Source: Eubacteriales bacterium
Lineage (GTDB): Bacteria > Bacillota > Clostridia > Christensenellales > Aristaeellaceae
NCBI GenBank assembly: GCA_028693055.1
Contig: JAQUWD010000031.1
Location: 1 to 44,873, forward strand
Direction of reading: 5' to 3'
DNA length: 44,873 bases
The notes below the pieces were generated by a model. The model was not told the origin of the DNA, ran no database searches, and worked only from the letters and a program-made list of their open reading frames with translations. This document shows, piece after piece, positions 18,286 through 25,450 of this stretch; within the stretch, counting starts at the first letter, position 1, and each line of letters begins with the position of its first letter. The translations under genes were made by a program, and so were the position numbers.

Positions 18286-18780
18286 CTATACGGAAGCTGG
18301 CGGGCTGTGACGATGATGCTTAGCCAGCCAATAGCACACACGAAGCAATAATCTACGCAGCCTTATATTCCAGCACCAGACATGGGCATAAACCCGATAA
18401 GGCCAGCGTTTGACTGAAATATGCCGATTTTTGTGATAAATATCCGTCATGACAGCCACAACCCGTTTCTCCTCAACGGGAGGATCGGAAGTCAGGCGGC
18501 TGTCGCCGCAGAAAACCAGCTGGTCTCCACGTCGGTAAAGCAAGCGATGTAACACGTATTCGTCCCGCTCACTGCGATAAAGCGCAACGTCTAAGCGTCG
18601 AAGCTTCCCTTTAGGGCGTACAAGCACCACAACGTCCCGAGCATCTCTAAGAAGGGGAAACATGCTGTTGCCTTCTGGTGAAAGTACAAGGCGTCCATAT
18701 TTTTCCAATTGCTGTTGAAATGCGAAGTCCGCTTCTGCCACCGATGGTTCTATCTGACTCGCTCCGTCGTTTTGATTCAT
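18286..18780 (-). CDS. S24/S26-family peptidase, SipW-like (Ser-His type)
   Basis: This 164-residue protein has the S26 signal-peptidase fold signature. The catalytic Ser lies in PEGNSMFPLL (about 36-45), and the general base position shows VLHRLLYRRGDQLVFCGDS, with His where ordinary type I signal peptidases have Lys; this is the SipW/ER type. The C-terminus is basic and partly hydrophobic. Its ATG overlaps the PqqD-type gene's stop as ATGA. In peptide clusters such proteins are often present; leader removal is a plausible but unproven role. No clear N-terminal membrane anchor is seen, which is unlike true signal peptidases. Confidence 0.82.
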   Translation of the reverse strand: MNQNDGASQIEPSVAEADFAFQQQLEKYGRLVLSPEGNSMFPLLRDARDVVVLVRPKGKLRRLDVALYRSERDEYVLHRLLYRRGDQLVFCGDSRLTSDPPVEEKRVVAVMTDIYHKNRHISVKRWPYRVYAHVWCWNIRLRRLLLRVCYWLAKHHRHSPPASV

Positions 18781-19049
18781 CCGTTCTCTTCCAGCAAGCC
18801 CGCGTTCGCTAGGGAAGCGATAAAGGCGTCTACAGAGCGCAATGCGATTTCCTCAGTAGCGTCATAATGCTCGACCAGCGCCAGTGCCATTTCCTCTCGG
18901 GTCGCACCTTTTTGTAAGCACTGAAACAAGATTGCTCCCGACTGATTAAGATTGACCATACAAGCCAGCGCTCGCGCTTCTCCCTCCAACGGGACGGCAA
19001 CGCACGAGCCTCCAACCTCCCTCACCCAGAACCCATTCTTTACTTTCAT
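18777..19049 (-). CDS. PqqD-family peptide-binding (RiPP recognition) protein
   Basis: This 90-residue protein is a PqqD-like winged-helix domain, the RiPP recognition element that binds a leader peptide. Residues GSCVAVPLEGEARALACMVNLNQSGAILFQCLQ and the helix REEMALALVEHYDATEEIAL match the family in order, ending in FIASLANAGLLEE. I chose the ATG at 19049, with AAGGGG ten bases upstream; the open frame runs to 19082. The 5' end overlaps 104 bases of the kinase-like ORF in a different frame, which is discussed as a finding. Its stop overlaps the S26 peptidase start (ATGA). Confidence 0.88.
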   Translation of the reverse strand: MKVKNGFWVREVGGSCVAVPLEGEARALACMVNLNQSGAILFQCLQKGATREEMALALVEHYDATEEIALRSVDAFIASLANAGLLEENG

Positions 19050-19764
19050 ATGTTCTTTTCCCCTTGGCCGCCATCGCGTCACGGGCTAGCATTGCAGCCG
19101 CTTCCGAAATCGTGCATGTTAGGTGGAACATGGGCACTGATTGAACCAGCCGATCAACGAAATCCAGCAGCTTATCCATACTCTCCCGCGTTTCCGGAAG
19201 CAGCGTTTGGCGAAGCAAAGGCGTAACGCCCTCACCGGGCGTAACCGAAAGGATCTGATTCGCCTTTCCTTGGGACAAGAAGCAAATTCCATCCAACGGA
19301 ACCATTCGGTTAGCGCTGATTCCTTCTTTTCCGCACCAAGGCGAGCCGCAGAGATAAAACCGATCGTCCCGTAGACACACAAAGGGTTTATCGTCGTTTA
19401 GAATCTCAACATCGTCTCCAAAGGCTTGCTTCCACAGACGGGCATGGGTAGATTTTCCCGTGCCCGGATCGGCGGTAAATACATAACCATGCTGTCGATA
19501 GACCACGGCTGCGCCATGTAAATATAGCCCGTCGTGAGCGCATAGCCACATGCAGAATTGCTGGGAGAGCATAAAGCTTTCAATTTCGGGGCGATAAAGC
19601 TCAAGCCATTTTTCACTTGCCGTGCGGAATGCCTCTGGCGTAATCGAAAACACTTGCTCGGCTTGTTCCGCACCTGTATACAGATACCGGCTTAGCTCCT
19701 TTTCCACCTCTGTGGAAAGATGATCCATCGCAATAACATGGCCGGCAATCAAGTACTTGGTCAT
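18946..19764 (-). CDS. HPr-kinase-like P-loop protein (candidate peptide kinase)
   Basis: This 272-residue product resembles the HPr serine kinase / PEP carboxykinase-like P-loop family found in paeninodin-type lasso clusters, where it phosphorylates the precursor's C-terminal Ser. The core has an HGAAVVYR strand near 83-90, a Walker A ADPGTGKST (98-106), and LNDDKP (122-127) as metal-binding acidic residues. Residues after about 235 do not fit the family and overlap the PqqD-type gene for 104 bases in another frame, so the true C-terminus may be earlier. The ATG at 19764 has AGGAG nine bases upstream, beside a strong hairpin. Kinase activity is inferred from family only. Confidence 0.78.
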   Translation of the reverse strand: MTKYLIAGHVIAMDHLSTEVEKELSRYLYTGAEQAEQVFSITPEAFRTASEKWLELYRPEIESFMLSQQFCMWLCAHDGLYLHGAAVVYRQHGYVFTADPGTGKSTHARLWKQAFGDDVEILNDDKPFVCLRDDRFYLCGSPWCGKEGISANRMVPLDGICFLSQGKANQILSVTPGEGVTPLLRQTLLPETRESMDKLLDFVDRLVQSVPMFHLTCTISEAAAMLARDAMAAKGKRTYESKEWVLGEGGWRLVRCRPVGGRSASAGLYGQS

Positions 19765-19778
19765 GATCGGTTTCTCCT

Positions 19779-19807
19779 GCCGCCGAGGGAGATGCGCTAT
19801 CGGCGGC
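19779..19807 (-). promoter_or_regulatory. Hairpin immediately upstream of the kinase ribosome binding site
   Basis: On the minus strand GCCGCCGA and TCGGCGGC form an 8-bp GC-rich stem (19800-19807 and 19779-19786) with a 13-base loop. AGGAG, the ribosome site of the kinase gene, begins at the very next base. It may limit or stage translation of the kinase. Confidence 0.5.
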
Positions 19808-19828
19808 TCGTTTCATCAATAAATATGG

Positions 19829-19883
19829 AAAAAGCCGCTTCCTGACCAAATAAAGGCTACCCTCGTTTTGGGTTGGAAACGGC
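19829..19883 (-). terminator. Attenuator-like terminator between peptide gene and kinase gene
   Basis: On the minus strand GCCGTTTCC (19875-19883) and GGAAGCGGC (19834-19842) pair with one G-U wobble, and TTTTT follows (19829-19833). The loop contains further pairing (ACCC / GGGT). It sits 21 bases after the peptide stop and before the kinase, the place where RiPP operons often carry a partial terminator that keeps precursor in excess. Confidence 0.6.
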
Positions 19884-19903
19884 ATTCGCCTCATCTGCGT
19901 TTG

Positions 19904-20083
19904 TTAGTTCTTTTTCCCGTTGTTCTTGTCATTGCCGCTATTAGGATTGTTTCCGCTATTGCCTGTACCCGTGGTATCTTTGCCGCCACCGGGATTCCAG
20001 CTCTTTGCGTTATGTACGGCTGCAAGCTTAACAACCTCTGCCTGAGGTGCGACAAACGGTTCCCTGCTTTGCTTATTTTCCAT
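19904..20083 (-). CDS. Small peptide, candidate RiPP precursor (59 aa)
   Basis: This gene is only 59 codons long. AAGGAGG precedes the ATG by eight bases. The N-terminal half is leader-like: MENKQSREPFVAPQAEVVKL, containing F10-x-x-P13, which resembles the YxxP motif that PqqD-type B1 proteins bind in lasso leaders. The C-terminal half, from about residue 28, is rich in Gly, Asn, Ser, Thr and Lys, starting SWNPGGG and ending NNGKKN; it has no Cys. Hydrophobic residues are few after position 29. It lies at the head of the kinase/PqqD/peptidase/exporter operon, with an attenuator after it. Precursor identity is inferred from size, context and motif, not from homology I can name. Confidence 0.7.
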   Translation of the reverse strand: MENKQSREPFVAPQAEVVKLAAVHNAKSWNPGGGKDTTGTGNSGNNPNSGNDKNNGKKN

Positions 20084-20238
20084 CGTGAAATCCTCCTTGT
20101 AGCGTAATAAGACTCATTCATCCCATCAAAAATGGTCAACTATTACAAGAAAAATTACATCACCGTAACCAATCATTATCAAATATAACAAGTCTTACTT
20201 TTCCATATCAGTTGGAAGAAAAGCGACGAATACAGCTT

Positions 20239-21102
20239 TCATTTTTCTAATGGACTATCATTCGGTGACAGGCGCTGCCATAGCGTTGGCAGCACCCGTT
20301 CAAACTGCACTCCATAACGAAGAGGTTCCCCATCCTCAAGGGTATATTCGATGGCCTCATGGGTCAAATCCAGCGCAAGCTCCACTGCGTCCGCAAGCTG
20401 CTTTCCATTAAGCAGCGCCGCCAAGGTGAAGGAAGCCATCGCGTCGCCCGTGCCGTAGAACACTTGATGAAACCGTTGACGAAACAAAAAGATAGGCGCT
20501 TCCATCCCGCGGCTCATCAGCGCTACCCCCGTCTGCTCGGGGTCAAAGGTCACATCGGTGATCACAACGTTTTCCGTTCCCAGCGCAATCAGCGCACGAC
20601 AATAATCAGCAATCAACGCTTGCGTATAACACTGCCCTGGGTAGGGCTGATTCAGCAAAAAGGCAGCCTCGGTTAGGTTGGGTATAATCGTGTTAGCCCT
20701 GCTGCACAGCCCGCGCATTTGCTTGGGCATATCCTGATTCATCAGCGAATACATGCGTCCCTGATCCGCAAAAGCAGGGTCCACAAAGAGGTGGGTGGCG
20801 GGGTCGCAAAGGCGATCCATCATGCGCAGCACCTCTTCCACCTGCGCCCCGGAGGCTAAATATCCGGTATAAAAAGCGTCGTAATGCAGCGAAAGGGTTT
20901 CCAGATGACGAGAAATCGGTTCCAGCTGATCGCTTAGATCCAGATGGGTGTACCCCGTAAACTCCCCCGTATGCGTGCTTAAAAGAGCCGTGGGAATGAC
21001 GGCGGTATTGATTCCGGCAGCCGACAAAATCGGCAGCGCCACCGTTAGGGAGCAACGCCCCACGCAGGAAATATCATGCACGGCGATCGCGCGTTTCTGC
21101 AA
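20239..21102 (-). CDS. Pyridoxamine/pyridoxal kinase (ThiD/PdxY-like, ribokinase superfamily)
   Basis: This 287-residue protein belongs to the pyridoxal kinase group and phosphorylates the B6 vitamers to their active 5'-phosphate forms. The N-terminal VHDISCVGRCSLTVALPIL and the later VVITDVTF and FYGTGDAMASFTLAALL (catalytic Asp in GTGD) match the ribokinase fold, as does the anion-hole region. The open frame runs to 21120, but AGGGGGTGG lies upstream of the TTG at 21102, so the chosen product begins MQKRAIAVHD. It is a single minus-strand gene, divergent from the ACT-domain gene. The exact substrate preference (pyridoxamine or pyridoxal) is not decided by sequence. Confidence 0.87.
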   Translation of the reverse strand: MQKRAIAVHDISCVGRCSLTVALPILSAAGINTAVIPTALLSTHTGEFTGYTHLDLSDQLEPISRHLETLSLHYDAFYTGYLASGAQVEEVLRMMDRLCDPATHLFVDPAFADQGRMYSLMNQDMPKQMRGLCSRANTIIPNLTEAAFLLNQPYPGQCYTQALIADYCRALIALGTENVVITDVTFDPEQTGVALMSRGMEAPIFLFRQRFHQVFYGTGDAMASFTLAALLNGKQLADAVELALDLTHEAIEYTLEDGEPLRYGVQFERVLPTLWQRLSPNDSPLEK

Positions 21103-21167
21103 AAGCCCACCCCCTTTCAAAGCTTCCTTTTATCATACACAAAATCTCCAAAAAAGCAAGGCATCCG

Positions 21168-21196
21168 TTGACATTGTCTGTCACCTGCGGTATTGT
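21168..21196 (+). promoter_or_regulatory. Sigma-A-type promoter of the ACT-PFL operon
   Basis: TTGACA (21168-21173), a 17-base spacer and TATTGT (21191-21196) lie about 30 bases upstream of the ATG at 21227. Confidence 0.65.
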
Positions 21197-21226
21197 AGAG
21201 CTTGAAAAACACAGGAGGGAAACGTC

Positions 21227-21499
21227 ATGAAAAAAGCTCTGGTATCTGTAATGGGCGTGGACAAGCCCGGCATTATCGCTAAAGTCAGCACGGCGCTGTT
21301 TGAGCTGAACATCAATGTTTTAGAGATTTCCCAGACCATTCTGGACGGTTATTTTACCATGCTGATGATTGTGGACATGACCGCAGCCACCGTCCCCTTT
21401 GCCGACGTAGCCGCGCGGATGGACGTAGTCGGCAACGATATCGGTGAAAGCGTTAATATTCAGCGGGCGGATCTCTTCGACGCCATGCACCGTATATGA
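21227..21499 (+). CDS. ACT domain-containing protein (PF13740-type)
   Basis: This 90-residue protein is a single ACT domain. It starts [20 protein letters not shown] and continues with [28 protein letters not shown], the standard beta-alpha-beta of ligand-binding ACT domains. The ribosome site GGAGGG lies upstream of the ATG. It is followed within 10 bases by the PFL-family gene, an arrangement widely seen in Bacillota. ACT domains typically bind amino acids; the ligand and target here are unknown. Confidence 0.9.
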   Translation: MKKALVSVMGVDKPGIIAKVSTALFELNINVLEISQTILDGYFTMLMIVDMTAATVPFADVAARMDVVGNDIGESVNIQRADLFDAMHRI

Positions 21500-21509
21500 G
21501 GTGAGCGTG

Positions 21510-22856
21510 ATGATCGAAATCAACGAAATCATGCAGACCATGCAAATGATCCACGAGCAGCATTTTGACATCCGTACCATCACCATGGGTATTAGCCTGT
21601 TAAGCTGCAAAAAGAATACCGATCGGGAAACGGCGGAGGCGGTTTACGAAAAGGTGACCCGCAGCGCCGGTAAGCTAGTAGCCGTAGGCGAGACGTTGGA
21701 GGCCGAGTTGGGCGTACCCATCGTGAATAAGCGCATCAGCGTAACGCCGGTGAGCATGATCTCCGGCAGCGACCCCATGGCCATCGCCTTAGCGCTGGAC
21801 GAAGCCGCCAAGCAGGTAGGCGTTAATTTTATCGGCGGCTTTGGCGCATTGATGCATAAAGGCTCCACCATTGCCGAGGAATGCCTGCTGGAAAGCATGC
21901 CCGAGGTGTTCCAAAAAACGGAACGGCTCTGCGGCAGCGTCAACGTGGGCAGCACCCGCAGCGGCATCAATATGGACGCAGTGCGTAAAATGGGACATAT
22001 CATCAAAAAAACTGCCGAGCTAACGGCGGATACCGACGGCTTCGGCTGTGCCAAAATCGTCGTTTTTGCCAACGCAGTAGAAGATAATCCCTTTATGGCC
22101 GGGGCGTTCCACGGCGTAGGCGAGCCTGAATGCGTGGTAAACGTAGGGGTCAGCGGCCCCGGCGTGGTACAGCGTGCGCTATCCGAAATTCACGGTCAAC
22201 CCTTCGACGTATTAGCCGAAACCATCAAGCGCACTGCGTTTAAAATCACCCGAGTAGGCGAGCTGGTGGCGCAGGAGGCAGCCAAACGGCTGGGCGTTCC
22301 CTTTGGCATTGTAGACCTATCGCTGGCTCCCACCCCCGCCCGGGGCGACAGCGTAGCCTACATCCTGAAAGAAATGGGACTGGAAATGGCAGGCGCACCC
22401 GGCACCACCGCCGCGCTGGCAATGCTGAATGATATGGTCAAAAAAGGCGGCGTAATGGCTTCCAGCCATGTGGGAGGTCTCAGCGGCGCGTTTATTCCCG
22501 TCAGCGAGGATATCGGTATGATTGAAGCGGCGCAAGCCGGATGCCTAACCATCGAAAAAATGGAAGCCATGACCTGCGTATGCTCCGTGGGCTTGGACAT
22601 GATCGCCATTCCCGGCGACACCAGCGCCAACACCATCGCGGGCATTATTGCCGACGAAGCAGCCATTGGCATGGTCAACAACAAGACCACGGCGGTTCGC
22701 CTGATCCCCGCCCCCGGCAAGGTGGCGGGAGACACAGTCAATTTTGGCGGCTTGTTTGGGTTCGCGCCTATCATGAAGGTGAACAGCGCCAACAATGACG
22801 AGTTCGTGGAGCGGGGCGGTCGCATTCCCCCACCGCTGCACAGCCTGAGAAACTAA
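21510..22856 (+). CDS. PFL family protein (UPF0210/DUF711)
   Basis: This 448-residue protein matches the UPF0210 (PFL family, DUF711) group, which has a PFL-like barrel but an unknown activity. Recognisable segments are [20 protein letters not shown] at the start, [20 protein letters not shown] and [20 protein letters not shown] in the middle, and [20 protein letters not shown] near the end. The ATG at 21510 has GAGGTG upstream, eleven bases after the ACT stop. The open frame extends back over the ACT gene, but that part is not coding. The pair with an ACT protein suggests an amino-acid-responsive system. Confidence 0.9.
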   Translation: MIEINEIMQTMQMIHEQHFDIRTITMGISLLSCKKNTDRETAEAVYEKVTRSAGKLVAVGETLEAELGVPIVNKRISVTPVSMISGSDPMAIALALDEAAKQVGVNFIGGFGALMHKGSTIAEECLLESMPEVFQKTERLCGSVNVGSTRSGINMDAVRKMGHIIKKTAELTADTDGFGCAKIVVFANAVEDNPFMAGAFHGVGEPECVVNVGVSGPGVVQRALSEIHGQPFDVLAETIKRTAFKITRVGELVAQEAAKRLGVPFGIVDLSLAPTPARGDSVAYILKEMGLEMAGAPGTTAALAMLNDMVKKGGVMASSHVGGLSGAFIPVSEDIGMIEAAQAGCLTIEKMEAMTCVCSVGLDMIAIPGDTSANTIAGIIADEAAIGMVNNKTTAVRLIPAPGKVAGDTVNFGGLFGFAPIMKVNSANNDEFVERGGRIPPPLHSLRN

Positions 22857-22863
22857 CCGGAAT

Positions 22864-22918
22864 ATCCCTCCCTTTCCAGTGCATACTACTTGCATTACGA
22901 AACGGGAGGGATTTTTTT
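22864..22918 (+). terminator. Terminator overlapping the ribosome binding site of the ferritin-like gene
   Basis: Arms ATCCCTCCC (22864-22872) and GGGAGGGAT (22904-22912) pair perfectly and extend with TTTC / GAAA across a bulged C. T7 follows (22912-22918). The 3' arm is also the GGGAGGGA ribosome site of the gene starting at 22920, so the stem may end the PFL transcript and hide the next gene's ribosome site. Confidence 0.7.
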
Positions 22919-22919
22919 A

Positions 22920-24194
22920 ATGAACCCATTTGACCATCGCTGTAACCGACTAGACGAGAATTTGATGAATTGGAGTCAATTAGCGGTTAAGCCTTATGAC
23001 AAACGCACGGTTGATCCATATACCCGCACCCGCGTCATCTTGATGAACGGCGCCGAATTTGAAAATGTTTGGTTTTCCCATCAGTTTTCTCGTCACTGTG
23101 ATAACGGAGATACGCGTCGAGCCCTTGCCTTGATCCGTCGGGAGGAGCAGCAGCAGCAAAAGCTGATCAGCGCCTTGAAACCTGCTAACGAAAACATGCT
23201 GGAGCACACCATCGGCTACGAGCAGCTAGCCGTCGACCTAACGGCCTGCCTAGCCAAGCGAGAGCCAGACCCCTATGTCAAGGCAGCGCTGGACTTTGCG
23301 TTATTAGAAGACTTCGATCATCTCTACCGCTACGCCAACTTGCTGGATATGGAAAACGGTATACACGCCGAGCGGCTGGTAGGCGGCTACACCGAGGTCA
23401 TGCCCGGTCGACCCACCATATCAGAGCACCGCTATCCCTTCGATTCGATCAAAAAGCCCATCGACAGCAAAACCGCCAAGCTGGAAACCGCCCTATGTGT
23501 AGGCGTCATCACCGCCGCCGAGCAGCAAACCATGAATTTTTATATGAACCTCAGCGGAAGCTATCCCAACGACCATGGCCGTGCGCTATATAGAGAAATC
23601 GGTATGATTGAGGAGCAGCATGTCTCCCATTACGGCAGCCTAATGGACGTGAACTGTACATGGCTGGAGGTCTTGCTTATGCACCAGTATACCGAATGCT
23701 ATCTGTACTACAGCTGCATGGAAACTGAAACCGACCCTGCTATCAAGCAGGTTTGGGAAATGCTTTTCCGTCAGGAGCTTTGCCATCTGGCTGAGGCTGC
23801 GAAGCTATTATTTAAAGAAGAGAAAAAAGAATACCAGCAGGTTGTCGGCGAAGGCGAATTTCCCCCGCCGCTCCGGCTGGAAAGCAATATTGATTATGTC
23901 CGTTCTGTTCTCAGCGGTACCGTGCAAACCACCGCCAGCAGAGAAAGCTATGCACAGGTATCCGCTTTGGAGCCTGACGCGGATTTTTTCCGTTACCAAG
24001 GGATTGTCAACAAGGAAACTGCCTCTGTGCCCAGTCATCACGTGATCGATGAGCACATCCATCGTTTGGGCGAGGATTATCGTTTCGAAACCGCACCCAA
24101 CCCCATCGAGGAGCTGCGCAGTCGAGTTACCGACAACGTGGATGTGGGCCGAAAGGCAAATGCAGCCCAAACGGCTGCTATTCCCTCCTTCTAA
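22920..24194 (+). CDS. Ferritin-like superfamily protein, uncharacterised di-iron type
   Basis: This 424-residue protein has no name I recognise. Its C-terminal half (about 190-300) shows the four-helix di-iron spacing: Glu201, ExxH at 231-234 (EEQH), Glu259 and ExxH at 286-289 (ELCH), which is E-X29-ExxH-X24-E-X26-ExxH. The N-terminal half (about 70-140) has a weaker set, E101 and DFDH at 131-134, so it may be a degenerate duplicate. A Met/Pro-poor linker joins them. The last 110 residues show no motif. No signal peptide or membrane helix is seen. The ATG at 22920 has GGGAGGG upstream. Possible roles include oxidation or metal storage, but nothing here decides. Confidence 0.72.
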   Translation: MNPFDHRCNRLDENLMNWSQLAVKPYDKRTVDPYTRTRVILMNGAEFENVWFSHQFSRHCDNGDTRRALALIRREEQQQQKLISALKPANENMLEHTIGYEQLAVDLTACLAKREPDPYVKAALDFALLEDFDHLYRYANLLDMENGIHAERLVGGYTEVMPGRPTISEHRYPFDSIKKPIDSKTAKLETALCVGVITAAEQQTMNFYMNLSGSYPNDHGRALYREIGMIEEQHVSHYGSLMDVNCTWLEVLLMHQYTECYLYYSCMETETDPAIKQVWEMLFRQELCHLAEAAKLLFKEEKKEYQQVVGEGEFPPPLRLESNIDYVRSVLSGTVQTTASRESYAQVSALEPDADFFRYQGIVNKETASVPSHHVIDEHIHRLGEDYRFETAPNPIEELRSRVTDNVDVGRKANAAQTAAIPSF

Positions 24195-24201
24195 AACGCC
24201 C

Positions 24202-24252
24202 AATGCCCCTTCATTAGCCGCCAATCGGCGGTCAATAAAGGGGCATTAGTTT
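24202..24252 (+). terminator. Terminator after the ferritin-like gene
   Basis: Ten-base arms AATGCCCCTT (24202-24211) and AAGGGGCATT (24238-24247) enclose a second stem (CCGCC / GGCGG), and AGTTTT follows. It separates the ferritin-like gene from convergent pfkA. Confidence 0.7.
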
Positions 24253-24311
24253 TAGCCTGTGTCGAGATCGCAGAAGTGCATCTTCTGTCCTCTATTGGTT
24301 TCTTTATCCGT

Positions 24312-25385
24312 TTAATCGCCCATGGCGATGCCCATGTTACGCGCCGTGATCACCATTGCATCGTCCTTGGGCACCGGCTTGGGTACGCCGGCAATATCCT
24401 TTAGGTTGTTATGAATGATTTTGTTGCCTTTAAGCGCAACCGTTACACCGTAGGTTTCATCCCGAATCAGCTCCGCTGCGTGCACGCCGAATTGAGTGGA
24501 TAGCACGCGATCATAAGCGCTAGGGCTGCCGCCGCGTTGAATATGCCCCGGCACCACGCTGCGCGCTTCCACGCCCACCATGTTTTCCAGCTCGGCGGCA
24601 ATACGCTTGCTAATGCAATCGTAAGGCAAAGATGCGCGATACGCTTCCCGCTCCTTCTTCTTCATCTTGGCCTCTTCTACGCTGAGCGCCCCTTCTGCCA
24701 CCGCTAAAATAGAAAACGCCTTTTTGCTGTTGGCACGGGCTTCGACGATTTGAGCCACCTTTTTCATGTCATAAGGAATCTCCGGCAGCAATATCACATC
24801 TGCGCCGCCAGCCAAGCCGGAGTACAGCGTCAGCCAGCCCGCCTTGTTGCCCATGATCTCAATCACCATGCAGCGGCCATGGCTGGTGGCGGTGGTGTGA
24901 ATACGATCAATGACCTCCGTGGCGATATCCACCGCCGTATGAAAGCCAAAGGTAAAGTCCGTTCCAAAGATATCATTATCGATGGTTTTGGGCAAACCGA
25001 TGACATTCAGGCCTTCCTCGCTTAACAGATTGGCGGTTTTGTGAGTGCCATTACCGCCCAAAGTAACAAGGCAGTCCAGCTTTAAATCCTTATAGGTTTT
25101 TTTCATCGCCGCTACCTTGTCCACTCCGGTTTCGTCGATGACCCGCATGTTGCGGAAGGGCTGGCGGCTGGTGCCCAAAATGGTGCCACCCAAGGTGAGA
25201 ATGCCGGAGAATTGTTTCTTGTTCATCTCCTGATACTCACCCTCGATGAGTCCGCCGTACCCATTGCGGATACCGATGATTTCCGCGTCAAAAAGCTCGT
25301 AAGCAGCCCGCGCCACGCCACGAATAGCCGCGTTTAAGCCGGGGCAATCCCCGCCGCTGGTGAGGATACCAATTCTACGCTTCAT
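24312..25385 (-). CDS. pfkA: 6-phosphofructokinase (ATP-type, group III)
   Basis: This 357-residue enzyme phosphorylates fructose 6-phosphate to fructose 1,6-bisphosphate. It has ILTSGGDCPGLNAAI at the N-terminus, then LGGNGTHKTA and GLPKTIDNDI (catalytic Asp), and MGNKAGWL. The residue pair Gly (in GGNGT) and Lys (in PKTIDND) matches the G104/K124 pattern of group III enzymes, which in characterised actinobacteria use ATP, although the Asn in GGNGT replaces the usual acidic residue. The ATG at 25385 has AGGAGG upstream. It runs against the ferritin-like gene. A dyad in its promoter suggests regulation. Confidence 0.93.
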   Translation of the reverse strand: MKRRIGILTSGGDCPGLNAAIRGVARAAYELFDAEIIGIRNGYGGLIEGEYQEMNKKQFSGILTLGGTILGTSRQPFRNMRVIDETGVDKVAAMKKTYKDLKLDCLVTLGGNGTHKTANLLSEEGLNVIGLPKTIDNDIFGTDFTFGFHTAVDIATEVIDRIHTTATSHGRCMVIEIMGNKAGWLTLYSGLAGGADVILLPEIPYDMKKVAQIVEARANSKKAFSILAVAEGALSVEEAKMKKKEREAYRASLPYDCISKRIAAELENMVGVEARSVVPGHIQRGGSPSAYDRVLSTQFGVHAAELIRDETYGVTVALKGNKIIHNNLKDIAGVPKPVPKDDAMVITARNMGIAMGD

Positions 25386-25420
25386 TCCTATTCCTCCTTT
25401 TTTCTATTTCAACGGTACCC

Positions 25421-25450
25421 ATTATAGCATTTTCTCATTCAAAATGCTAT
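25421..25450 (-). promoter_or_regulatory. pfkA -10 element overlapped by a 10-bp palindrome
   Basis: TATAAT (25421-25426, minus) lies 36 bases upstream of the pfkA start. It partly overlaps a perfect inverted repeat with arms 25424-25433 and 25441-25450 (ATAGCATTTT and complement, 7-base loop) that includes the ferredoxin gene's stop. No T run follows on the minus strand, so this looks more like an operator than a terminator. No good -35 is seen. Confidence 0.45.

Noticed and set aside
19613..19894. Open frame on the minus strand across the start of the kinase gene.
   Set aside because: It runs in another frame through the kinase coding region, has no ribosome site and no family match; it is a shadow.
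15430..20083. Calling the peptide operon a lasso peptide cluster outright.
   Set aside because: No B2 protease or asparagine-synthetase-like cyclase is in or next to it, and the peptide lacks a typical lasso core such as a Gly/Ala at ring position with Asp/Glu 7-9 residues on that I can place with confidence.
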